A program made the translations under genes and the position numbers. DNA of 64,000 nucleotides from assembly GCA_030141605.1 (NCBI GenBank), contig JAQGDQ010000300.1:163501-227500 (forward strand). Direction: 5' to 3'. The DNA comes from Tubiluchus corallicola. Lineage: Eukaryota; Priapulida; Priapulimorpha; Priapulimorphida; Tubiluchidae. Under the pieces are notes generated by a model that was not told where the DNA came from, ran no database searches, and saw only the letters and a program-made list of their open reading frames with translations. Positions 34,870 to 45,400 of the stretch are shown here, piece after piece; positions within the stretch are counted from its first letter, which is position 1, and every line of letters starts with the position of its first letter.

Positions 34870-37028
34870 ACCCACACATCCACCCACCCACACATATGTA
34901 TGTATGTATATACGTATATACGACAAGCTCCACTGAACTCGAATTTCTAATGAGGAGGATACTGCTCAGGAGGAGCTTGTCCAGCTGCAGCAAGATACAG
35001 GAGCAAAGGTTCTTGCACAGTCACTTTCACTGCCATCATATTGGCTGAAAATGTTCCTTCATACCCAACCCTGGCAAGGCATGCCATCATAGTTTTGATG
35101 CCATATCCTTCGGCCTATTTATGTGAACAGTCATTCTCTACTATGATGGTTTGTCAAAAACAAGTACAGAAATCAACTACAATTGGAACACAATACGATT
35201 CTGGCACTGTCAGCTACGGCACTTCGAATTGAGAAGTTGGTCTCGGAAAATCAAGCTCGACCTTCTCACTAATTACAACCGTGTTATAACTAATTGTTAA
35301 TATTTAAAACATTTCAAAACAAATATTTGTGTGCAGTTATAAAAAGGCCTTTTGATGCACATAGTCTGATCTGTTTAATAAGTATCAAAGTTAGTTTTGA
35401 ATGATTGGGGTCGCACAGCGTGGGCAGCTGATGCAAATCGGTCACCAACAGAGAAACGTTGAAAACCAGTGCCATAAACACATACATTTACATATAATTA
35501 TGTTTGCATGTGTTTTTATGTACATGCTTTTCTAAAATACTGTTTTTACCTGGCGAAGCTTTGACATGGCATCAGGTGATATAAATTCATTTTTCACAAA
35601 TTTCAGAATGAAGCACATCACTTGAAACTGGCTCTCTCCAAGCTCCTCTTCACCTAATGTCAATACCTTGAATATCTGAACTTCCTAGAATTCACAGAAA
35701 ACTTCGTCTGAACAACATATATGTAACATTTGTGCGTTCACTAACAGAATCAATCACTGTCTGACTTTGTGTGTGCATGACTGAATGACAAAGAAAGTTA
35801 AGCAGTGCCAAACCTGATTAGTAGTAGATAGATGGGTGACTATTTTTAAAACTGCTTCAATGTGATTTTCTTAGCCATGTGGCCTGTGATTGTTTCTTCT
35901 AGTGAATGTGATTAAGACAATACTACCAATTCAGCATCTTGCCTTAGAGGTTTTCCTTGATAATGAGTTCTGGTCCTGCCACAACAGTTGAACATTAGTA
36001 ATGACTCAGATACTCACAGAACAGTTCAGAAAAAAGTGCCACTCAAGATGAAGTAAGGTAAAAGAATTGGGATACGATCCAGAGGCAAAATGCTGTTTGA
36101 GTCATATAAATTAAAGGTTTTATGAGTTTTACCCATGCTTCTACTGAATAACATCTTTCTGCTTGCTTGAAACCAGCTACATATCCTACTTAGCCTAGCT
36201 AGCAGTTTCTCTTTTGTTAACATTTAAGTCCAGGCAGCTGTTAAACAATAAACTGTTTGCTATAGCAGGTCAGGTTGCCATAGCAACAGGTTGCAGCAAA
36301 ATTCCTTGATAAAGTTTGCTCCCTGGTCTTGCTTGATCAGATGGCTAGCATTTATAGTGGTCAGTCAGGAAGCAAAAATGTATACTGGCATTATAATTGC
36401 ACTGCTTATGTTACTAGTGCACTTTTAGAACAGTATATTGCAATACGTACTGTTTCAATGCATCAAATTAGGTAAAAAAGTTGTTGATAAAATAAAAATT
36501 GGCTTCAAGCAAAGTAAAAAAAAACGTCGTTAAAACGAAACAGTGCGTCTTTAAGTGAAAAAAAGGCGTCAAATGTCCATCATAGTTAGAACGAAACGCT
36601 GCTAAATGGGAAGTCGTTAAGCGAGGACTTACAGTATAGGTAACCTGTGTAACAATGTGTGACTTATGAGGCCCTCAATTGTGGTCAGACAGATATATTG
36701 TAAATGTTTTTCTGCATTGCCATCTGGCATCAATCCAGTACTTAATTATCAAATTAACAGGCGTACCTTTAAAATAATAACTCATATTAATAAATAAAAA
36801 TTCTTATTAACTTACCGATTTAAAATCAACAAATTGTGTTACAAGCGTTCCATCTGTATTTTTAAAATCCAGCAGTATAGTTTCACTTGTTACATTGGCT
36901 TCAATAGCCTCTTGCAGAACTTCGCCACCTTTATTTTTTATATTTATGACCAAGTTGTCAGCACAGTCACTGCAGCAAGCCAGCAAGCAGAACAAACATA
37001 ACACAGAGACCAGGTGATCTACCTCCAT
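30655..37028 (-). CDS. OAF: Out at first (OAF) secreted protein, complete, 4 coding exons
   Basis: Exons in gene order: 37028-36816, 35684-35550, 32199-32022, 30938-30655; all junctions are GT-AG and phases agree (0, 0, 1), giving 269 aa against about 273 for the human protein. Exon 1 has a hydrophobic, cysteine-rich signal peptide (about residues 1-23) and the family block DGTLVTQFVDFK. Exon 2 has SQFQVMCFILKFVKNEFISP and MSKLRQ, matching OAF. Exon 4 has the C-terminal cysteine module: CQC, WYPCGLKYCRG, YRCGIKTCKKC and the terminal CLWDE followed by TAG. OAF is a conserved secreted protein of poorly known function, named from Drosophila. Introns are large because of transposon insertions. 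It is divergent from the USF3-like gene, 5.4 kb away. Confidence 0.95.
31398..31955 (+). mobile_element. ~540 bp repeat family, copy A, in OAF intron 3
   Basis: Shares extended similarity with 43005-43545 (same orientation), 60593-61125 and 63867-64000 (opposite). Diagnostic blocks are GTTACATGCATTTCGCCATT, AGGAGCTGTACCTCTCAG, GTAAATTTGAAATTTGA and TTATTTAATTATCAGAAACA. No ORF is conserved between copies. It could be a solo LTR or another non-autonomous element; I could not identify ends with TSDs. Confidence 0.8.
32921..34458 (-). mobile_element. 5'-truncated non-LTR retrotransposon with reverse transcriptase, in OAF intron 2
   Basis: An uninterrupted 341-codon frame (34458-33433) carries the C-terminal half of a LINE reverse transcriptase: CGVPQGSNLGPLLFLIYINDL-type motif, FADDTNLF with catalytic aspartates, YLGLLIDNKLTW, and the typical C-terminal block VKLWNSLPKDTFGGSLFSAS. 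About 510 nt of 3' untranslated sequence follows and ends in AATAAA plus a hexamer tail (CTATGT repeated) at 32921-32945. A possible short target duplication GTTTACA is present at both borders. The sequence style fits the Jockey/CR1/L2 group. The endonuclease and 5' part are absent, so it is not autonomous, but the frame is intact, implying a fairly recent insertion. Confidence 0.93.
34615..35471 (+). mobile_element. Internally deleted hAT element with transposase C-terminal remnant, in OAF intron 2
   Basis: The ends resemble hAT TIRs: CTGTGGTTTTCCAACCTT on the left and the reverse complement of AACGTTGAAAACCAGTG on the right. Between 34925 and 35272 a frameshifted plus-strand remnant of the hATC dimerisation region is readable: FWL-like SYWLKM, then YPTLARHAIIVLMPYPSAYLCEQSFS, then ALSATALRIEKLVSENQARPSH and a stop at 35272. 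The catalytic part is deleted. A (CA)n microsatellite lies inside. No perfect 8 bp target duplication was found. Confidence 0.8.
34835..34868. repeat. (CA)n microsatellite
   Basis: About 17 uninterrupted CA units followed by degenerate CACC/CATA continuation to about 34920, inside the hAT remnant in OAF intron 2. Confidence 0.95.
36520..36642. mobile_element. Possible Tc1/pogo-type MITE remnant in OAF intron 1
   Basis: Repeated GTCGTTAA words and the right-hand sequence GTCGTTAAGCGAGGACTTAC resemble the ends of pogo-like elements (compare 54319-54641). The left end is degraded. Weak call. Confidence 0.3.
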
Positions 37029-37160
37029 CTATACGGTGTGATAAAATTCATCACAGATGTTAAATCTTGCTGAAGTCAATAAACAAAAATGGTAGATCAG
37101 TGTCCACTACCAGAAACTGCCATCTTGCTGCACACGGACAGCCTGAAACCATTAAATGAC
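37029..37160 (-). promoter_or_regulatory. Probable OAF promoter/5' leader
   Basis: Upstream of the OAF start codon, the minus strand contains CAAGATGGCAGT (37126-37137), a YY1-type word often found just downstream of transcription starts. A (GA)n tract lies about 270 bp further upstream. No TATA box is evident. The start site is inferred only. Confidence 0.3.
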
Positions 37161-37398
37161 AAATAAGTTAAACTACCCAAAAAACATTCTATTACGTATA
37201 AGCTCATTTCATGAGATACACATAAATTAGTTGCTTCAGCAAGCAGTCCACTAGAGGTATACCAATATACGTATGGCGGGTCCATTAATTATGTAATTAG
37301 AAAATTACTAAAAGATAAAATTGATCTAGGATTATTTTTATGAAGAGTTAATAATTTTGAATTATTTACAGCCCTTAGAGAGATGTACCAAATTTTGT

Positions 37399-37402
37399 GA
37401 GC

Positions 37403-37459
<57 letters not shown>
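37399..37459. repeat. (GA)n microsatellite upstream of OAF
   Basis: About 30 GA units with a single GGGA interruption, 370-430 bp upstream of the OAF start codon in the OAF/USF3 divergent interval. Such tracts can bind GAGA-type factors or form triplex DNA; a function here is conjecture. Confidence 0.95.
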
Positions 37460-37460
<1 letters not shown>

Positions 37461-38424
37461 CTGTGCTGTGGTAGTCACGCTTTTTGGTCATATAGACATA
37501 TTTCCGTTTACCTCTACCATGCAATGAGTGTATGCATATGGCAATTTATTACTACGCTTAATAATGAAACTTATTTGACATTCGCAGTTCAGACTGTCTG
37601 CATCATGAAAACTTGTACAGCTGCTGTAACTGGTTGTTTTAACGCACGATGCTTAGTCAAATATAAGGTGCACATACTGTAGGACAATGTAGGTAGCTCA
37701 ATAAAGCCAGTAACATGGTGTTTGGAAGATGCTTTAGTTAGTTGCAATGATTACAAAGATCAGGCTTCTTTGTCAACTCTCCAAGCAGGCATTTATTACA
37801 CTAGTGAATAGCTGCAGCAGTCTGCACCAATGAACTTTCCTAGCAACTGTTCATGAAAATGATGCAGTTAATTTTGCTGGAAAATTGCAGAGTGGATTAA
37901 ATGTGCAAAGCAAAACAGATACACACTTTTCACCAAAGTATCACTCAGACTAACACCCGAAAGCAACGAGTAATCAGTAAAGGCCTGCCCCGCTAAAGCA
38001 AAAGTAGTCAGTAACAAAAAATTTCATTACAATTTTTCCGAAGAAATAAGCAATCATGACCATTCAGAATTGTCAATGAGTATGTATTTAAAAATGAAGA
38101 CCTAACATTTAAAGGCATTAATGAAATACTTTTCAGGCTGCATCCACTTGCAACTACAAAATACAATTTACAAACCATCAAATTCTACAGAAATAATACA
38201 AAACTCATTATACCGCATATTCGGCACACAGATCCCTTTTAAACTCACATACACGATTATGTTGAAAGTTCCACACTAAAAAAAGTAAAATTTAATATTA
38301 TAATAACATGCCAATGGCTGCTCATGTTCCAACTGTTCGCTTACTGTAACTGCAATTATGGACCATTTTAGGTGAAAAGTTGAAAACATCAATAAACGAA
38401 ATCTTTTAGGAGCACTACTAATTG

Positions 38425-38800
38425 TTACAGATGATTTCGAGCAAGAGTTAAGCTAAAATACCGGAAGTTATAAAATTTTAGATAATCACACTCATACAAT
38501 TGCACATAGTTTAGCACTTCTTTACAATCTACTCGTGTGCGGTCCCTTCTCATATTCATTTTAAATTTATCGACAGATGATGCATTGACAGTATCAAGTT
38601 GAGAGTGAGCTCCATGGATGGGCCAAACAAGAGGGGTAAAAAATGAAAACATCCATGGTTGGTTCGTCTATATTCCATGAAGAGTTTGGAATCATGACCT
38701 TGTTGTTCTCTGCATGGTCTTGAGAAAAAGTCTCGTTATTGTAAAATCGCTCCTTTCATAATTGACAAGGTCAGCAGTACATCGAATACAGAATAGTGCC
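38425..38800 (-). mobile_element. 3' fragment of a non-LTR retrotransposon, degenerate
   Basis: The minus-strand translation gives the LINE C-terminal pattern in two adjoining frames: LVNYERSDFTITRLF upstream, then FFTPLVWPIHGAHSQLDTVN and ASSVDKFKMNMRRDRTR, the counterpart of the VVxxWNSLP...SxxxFKxxLDK motif. Frames are broken and no catalytic motif remains. Confidence 0.55.
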
Positions 38801-40689
38801 TACAATTTGCAAGAAGGATGTGACGATTGATCGGATCTATTGTTCATTATCAAAGTAGTAATAATAATAATAATTAATTTAATAATTACTAATGTTATAA
38901 TAATTTTTATTATAAAAAGAAGAAATAGGAGTAATTTCAAACTTATTCAGGCACTTTCACAGTTTTCACACTTGTCCAGTACATGATCATATTTGGTATA
39001 AAATAAATTAAATGCAACAACATGTACGCATGCAGAAAACTAAAACATTGTCGAAAAGTGGAAATTTTGTTTTCATAACTCTATTAAAAAGGCTTTCAAC
39101 AAACTCTGTGGCCATGAACTTGCTGATATATTCATAGTAGAGAACTGGAAACTGTGTGTATTAAAACACTCACGGGAAACTTGCAAAACGTTTTTTACAA
39201 TTTCCATCGTCACGTTCAATGTGCAACTGTGATTAATTGACTGAATATAGCTTTTGCGAGCATGAGAAGCAATCATGTTTATAGGAAATGATATACCTTT
39301 TTCTAGTGTCTATTAGGGATTCGACTCCTTTATTTAAAATATTAAGAATCTAAATATTGCAAAAGCATACGAAATTTTAGTGATGGAATATAATATTTTT
39401 GACACATTGTTCACTGTACATCAAGCAGCACATAAAGTACTCTCCTTCTAAGCCTTTATTTCTGTCATTTGATACTGTTTTGACCCCGCCAAGTCCTTTA
39501 CACCCAACACTTCTCGTGTCTGATTTCTTGTTCGTGTTGTTGTCTGAAATCTGATCATGGAATCTCACCTGGAATCTGATCATGATCAAAAAACCTTTTC
39601 GTGCACTTGAAATGAATGGTACCAAATTTCTCTCTCCTTTAATTTGTGCTCACATAAACTTCAGTGCACAAGTTTATACTAAAGATCTTAGTACCTTGGA
39701 AATCAAAATTGCACCACAGTTTGCAATGAAGGCTTTCCCTCCAGACTCCAACCGTCCGAAGTTCGAACTAAGCAATATACTGTTATAAACAAAATCGAAT
39801 AAACTTAATGACATGCTTTATAAACTTGCGTGGCAAGTCTCCGCTTTGTGCTAAATCAAACGTTTGCTTCGTACTTCTGAGTTCTGAGCTGTAAAATGTT
39901 TTTGTTAATAATTAAGTTTTGTAAATTTTTGATAAATGATTAGTATAAACTATCCGTTGTAGTAACGCGTATTATTCGCCAGTTTTCTGCCAATTAATGG
40001 TATGTTGCCCACATTCTTTTTATTATCAAATTAATTGGACAACTTTATTTGGCATGCGTTGTACAGTAAGTGTATGGTAAAACTAGCAATAACCTTACTA
40101 GTAATACATATTTTAAGTAATATAATAATCATCATAATCATTATTATTATTATAATCAGAACTAAGCTACTATAGATTTTTACTCAGGCCATTGTCTTTA
40201 CTTAACTCCACTTTTGACATTGGTCTGGTTAAATTCTGTTTTTGATGCTGTATACTATTATTAATTATTACTAATGTATAGTAAGTTGAACGCCGCTAAC
40301 TCTCTACTAAAGAAGTCCGTCCAGGCTGAAATTGGTCACGGCTAAAATGCGAAGCATCAGTGGCACATCACACCTCAACGTTTGATGAATTCCAGTCACT
40401 GGCAGTCCTGAATATAAATCTGTTTCTGCATCTGGGATTAATAGTTTTATAATCCACCTCGTGGATTAATAATGAAATATCAACGTGGATGTACTTTAGC
40501 CAAGTTGTCTTTGATGTGAAATTCCATAATTAGGTCACCCTTTCTGTCTCAGTGAGTGGAGTTTTAACATCCTTATCCATTCTGAATTTGTTAGCTGTTG
40601 TTAACTTATTTAGCTTATATGTTAACTTAAATTGCTTATGTATATATATATAGCTTTATAACATAGCTTTATGTTGGATCAATTTCACT

Positions 40690-41080
40690 TTCGGGTCATT
40701 GCACCTCAAATCACCCAATATTTTTTCTGATAAACACCCCTATGTCACAGATTTTAATGCAATTTGGTGTGTTGGTTTGGCTTAAGAAATGCAAAAAGCC
40801 AAATTTTTAGCGAAATTGGGCCAATGGTTCAAAAGTTATGGCCCTTTGAAAATGGCCGATAGGGCCAAAAATTGCCAAAATTGGCTTGACCTGCAATTTT
40901 TAAATGTTCATAACTCAAAATGTTTAAATCCAATTTTGAAGGGAGTGTTATCATTTTAAAGGGAATTCAATAAGCTTTCAGAATCTGCAACAAATCTTCA
41001 GATAGGTGGTGTCTGAATTTACAAGAACTTTTGACCTTCACTTTTCACTTGGAATGACCGTTCCTTGAGTGCATTCAGCT
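40690..41080. repeat. Repeat-like block with GGCC/CCAAAATT-rich sequence
   Basis: Starts GGGTCATTGCACCTCAAATC and holds many self-similar words (AAAATTGCCAAAATTGG, GGCCCTTTGAAAATGGCC, GGCCAAAAATTGCC). This internal near-palindromic GGCC...GGCC structure looks like an interspersed element of unknown class. No second copy is in the window. Confidence 0.35.
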
Positions 41081-41455
41081 TGAATTTCATTCTGTAATCC
41101 AGGATAAGACAGCATATGGATACAGAGTGAGAAATATTGGTTATCTAGAAAGATAAGCTTTTAAGTTCTTTAAATTAACTGCAGTCTTTTTCTTTCTTTC
41201 TTGGTGACTTGAATGACAACTATTTATCCACATATACCTCAAAGTCCTTGTGGCACTTAGTCCGGTTATAATTCTCTATTCATCAGACATGACGTAGTCA
41301 AATTCAGATTTTCCATCCTGGTTGTTTCCTTGATGCAAAGTTTTACATGTACCATTGGCATTAAACTGCATTTGTCATTCTCTGAACGATACATCAGTTG
41401 TGATATCATGGTTCAATGTCGTGCAATCTTGAACCGACTTTATAGACTTATATCT

Positions 41456-41740
41456 TTACGTGTCATTGGCAAACATTTTAATTGTGAATGTCAGTTTATG
41501 TGGTAAGTTATTGGTATAGATAAGAAATAACAGAGGGCCACGCACACTGCCTTGTGGTAGTCCGACTACAGCAGCATTTGGTGATTTACCAGCATTGATT
41601 TTTACACATTGTGCCTGTGGTGTCAAAAATCTTGAATTCATGCCAGCTGTTATCAGATGTTCCATAAGCCTGCAGTTCCAATGAAAGTTTCCTGTGTGAA
41701 ATTTTGTCAAATGCTTTCTGAAGGTCGTAATATATCTCAT
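41456..41740 (-). mobile_element. Degenerate non-LTR reverse transcriptase fragment
   Basis: A 94-codon minus-strand frame contains GLPQGSVRGPLLFLIYTNNL and MFANDT, corresponding to the xGVPQGS...LFLIYINDL and FADDT motifs of LINE reverse transcriptases. The catalytic ADD is changed to AND, so it is inactive. It belongs to a different copy, and probably a different family, from 32921-34458. Confidence 0.8.
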
Positions 41741-42409
41741 CTACACCTATCCTTGTTCAATTGAAGCTTGTCAGTCAGTCATGTACCTGTGCAGTTCTTT
41801 ACAATCATGATCATGGTAAATTTGCCAAAATAATTGTTGCCTATTGCTGACTGTGATTCACGGAGTCAAAGAACTTCAAAAATCTAAATAAACTACATCT
41901 ACTTTCACATGGGATTTGTCACACAGCAGTGTTTAATTGATACTTTGATTAGCTTAATGGAACATAATTTACTATTACCACTGTGAACCTGTAAGTCTTT
42001 TTTGGTTTTCACTGTATCAGATTCTCACTGTAACAAGATTTAGCTAATCCTGTTCTTGAATTGTGATTAATGGATATGGGCTTATGGTTTATGGTTATCC
42101 AAGACTGGCGATTCCTTTTCCAGTATAGGCGTACTATTGGCAGTAAGCCAGTCTTGTGACAACGCTGAACTTTCCAGCAATCTGGTATAGAAAAAATGCA
42201 GAATTTAGCAATTTTGATCATGAAACTGCAAATCATTATAGAAACCATTATCAATGATACTAAACATAAACATAAAATGCGTGTATTTAACTGAAATATT
42301 TGTGCTGTAGAATTTTAGACCAGAAAATTTCAAATTCAATAATTTGATTACAGTTGTGCTTAAGTAAATGCAAAGTACCGTAACTTGGTTTTTATTTTTA
42401 TTTGTTTAG

Positions 42410-45400
42410 AAATCTGCAGTGAAGCCATCATAATGGGAAAGCTGACAAGGTAAAACTAGTAAACATTAAAATAAATCTATGTTTGAAACTAAGAACAATA
42501 GTTTACTATAATTTACTTAAGTTTCTGATTACTATCCAGATATGAATGTGACATTACTTAGATCGGCAAAATTTTTGTCAAACACAAATTTGGAGCTGTA
42601 TTTTGAATGGTATTGCATTTTCTGTTTCACTATAACTTCTTCATTGATTTCTATGTGAGATTGCGGTGTGTATGGAGAGATTTGCTGTGCGGATACAGAC
42701 AATTTCTTGTAATCTTATGTGTCGTATGCTTGAACCACTGTTTATCAAACTTTCTCATAAGTTTAATTTTTTCAGCTACTTACTAGCTGCACTTAAATTT
42801 TTTTGTCTCGTTTATATGAGCATTTCCTAGTCAACAAAACTGTTTGGCTCAGCTGTATATATCACCGTACGTAGATCTTTAAATAGCTTTAATTTTAGAA
42901 ATTCATAATAAGTAGTACTTTGTGATGTAATTTAGATCCCACAAACACATGACTGAAGTGTTTCAACTATTTTCCATGGATAAGTTATATACTTTATTAG
43001 AGGAAAACCAGACCCCATCTTAAACAGTCTACTCTATATTTCAAGAATTCTGTACCTGAAAGAATTATTACCATAGAATCGTAATTTCGCATTCACATGG
43101 CCAGTTCCTTGTTGTTACATGCATTTTGCCATTCGCCACTATCGCCTGCATCTCGGAAATGCGTGTTCAAAAGACAAGTGCTGTACCTCTCAGAGCAGAG
43201 GTGTGACGTTGTGCACACTTTTGAGAGCTCATGTGTGAGCATAGCGTTAAATTTGAAATTAATAATTTTAAACTTAAAATTTGCCAAGTTTTAAATTGTG
43301 TATCACACTGAATGTCATACAGTAGCAATGTACTTCAATTTTCACTTTTGCAAACACTTGCCACACGCTCGTGGAATGTTTGTGCTACTGAAAATTATGT
43401 TCAGTTGTGATGTCAGTACTCGTTGGGCTCGCTCGCCATTAATTAAATTTTTAACTTATTATTTAATTGCCAGAAACACTTTGGCATTGTTATAGGTCTT
43501 GAAATGTATGCTATTACCGTACTTCAAAATATGGTAGGATATGAGAAATCATCCTGTTTTCCTTTAATTTCTCTAAATTTACAAATTGCCAAGTTTATAA
43601 TTCCAGTCCTTGCTTAAAATTTCCGTCACATATTACAATCATGCAAACTGTAGCCTATCAAAAACATAAAGTTGCTTTTATTAATGGTAATCAACCTCAT
43701 GATGTTACAATGTAAGACGTGGCTTTTCTTACAGTGAGAAAGAGAAGAAGTCGCACAATTTAACGGAGAAAGAGAGGAAGGACAAAATCAGAAATGCAAT
43801 TAATAAGCTTGGCACTTTACTACCGGATGCATATTTGCATGTTGGAGAAAGAAAAAGGGTAAGAGAAGTGATTGTGTTTTTGAAGCTTTAAGAAAGCCTT
43901 AAGTAATTGTTTCATTTGATGCTTAAATACTATCACTGCTTTTATTTTATCAAAGCAGTGATGCTGCAGTGTGACTGCAGCTTAACTAGATTAATGACAT
44001 TCACGTTTTGTGACATGCAACATTTTATTAAATAAGCCAGGATCAGTAAGTGGTCCTGTTCCTGAAAATAACTATTTTGTATTAACGGGCAATGCATACA
44101 GATGTTATAAGAACAATATGGACATTTAAAAACAGTTTTCAATCATGTTAACGTGCCTGCATTTTTGTGCATACTTTTCAGAATATGCTGCAGATTCTTG
44201 AAGCTTCTTTAGAATATGTTGCTTTAATTAAAGAAAAAAATGAGCACTTCCTTGAGGAAAAACTTGATGAGGCAGTTGGTGAGTTGGCATTTTAGGTTTT
44301 TTTATCAATGCTTATTTCTCCAAATAATAACTTCTCTTTGGTTGTATGTTTGTAATATCTATGTAAGTGAAATTGCAATACTTGAGTATTTCATAAATGT
44401 AAATTTCGATGTCGTACATGTGCCAGGGTTTTAGGGTTGAGGAAAAGTGGCCAAAACTCAGGTCTCTTCTGACCAGGAAGCCCCTCATCTTAAGCACCTG
44501 CAAAAAAGTTTTTGACGTTCTTGCATATAAACTATGTAACATTTATTATTGGTTGGGGTAAAATGTTCAGAGTGCTCATCTCTACTCACATTGTTGTGTC
44601 ACTGGAAAATACGTCTTTGTCAACATGGACATGGCTTTAGTCTACCTTTTTGATTAATGGTAAAAAACAATAACAAACGTGATGATTTGCACTATAAATT
44701 ATATTGACGCATGTTTTTGCTTTAAGATATCAGAAGTTTTATAATGTAATTTACGATAAAACAATGAACTTGCGACCCAATGTCTATATCCTTGCAGTTT
44801 GTTTTTTTCCTGTAGACTATAATATACCTAGTTTAAGAATCAATAACAGATAATAAAAAACCTGTGGACTGCGAATTGTAGCTCACGCAAGGGCATATTC
44901 TTCCAATAAAAACAAATCTACCTCCACTTTCACCATACTTTAAAACAGAGTGCTTTATTCTTATTGAGACCATTGAGGACATGTGCGTGGTTAATCTAAA
45001 AGTGCAGATTTTGTAACTCTTTGGAAAAATAAGCACTGAAGAAAAATTGAGTTGTGTGAAAATGTTGTTGACATCCAGGACAAGTCACGAAAAACTACAA
45101 GTTTTTGGATTTGAGTGTTCATTGTTATCATTGATCATAAAAACATGGGAGTATCTATTGTAATCAATAAATTTGTGTAGTTAATTGTTACATTGTCTGA
45201 ATAAACCTTTCTAGACTGGTGACAGTGAGTATTTGCAAAATATAAATCTTCAAAAAAACTAAAATATAGGTAGGTACATCTTCGACCATAATTTTGCACT
45301 TTGCATTGTTTTTTTGGTGGATGGTGCATCATTATGATTGTTTCAGGTATTTATGCACTTCAATTTCTGATCACTTTAAAATGCATATATTCATTATTTT

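Larger units (their letters stand above)
37460..42409. other. Intergenic interval between divergent OAF and USF3-like genes
   Basis: AT-rich DNA with two degenerate reverse transcriptase fragments (38425-38800, 41456-41740), a compositionally distinct repeat-like block (40690-41080) and short ATT-type microsatellites near 38860 and 40140. I see no further gene. Regulatory DNA for both flanking genes is expected here but cannot be read directly. Confidence 0.55.
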
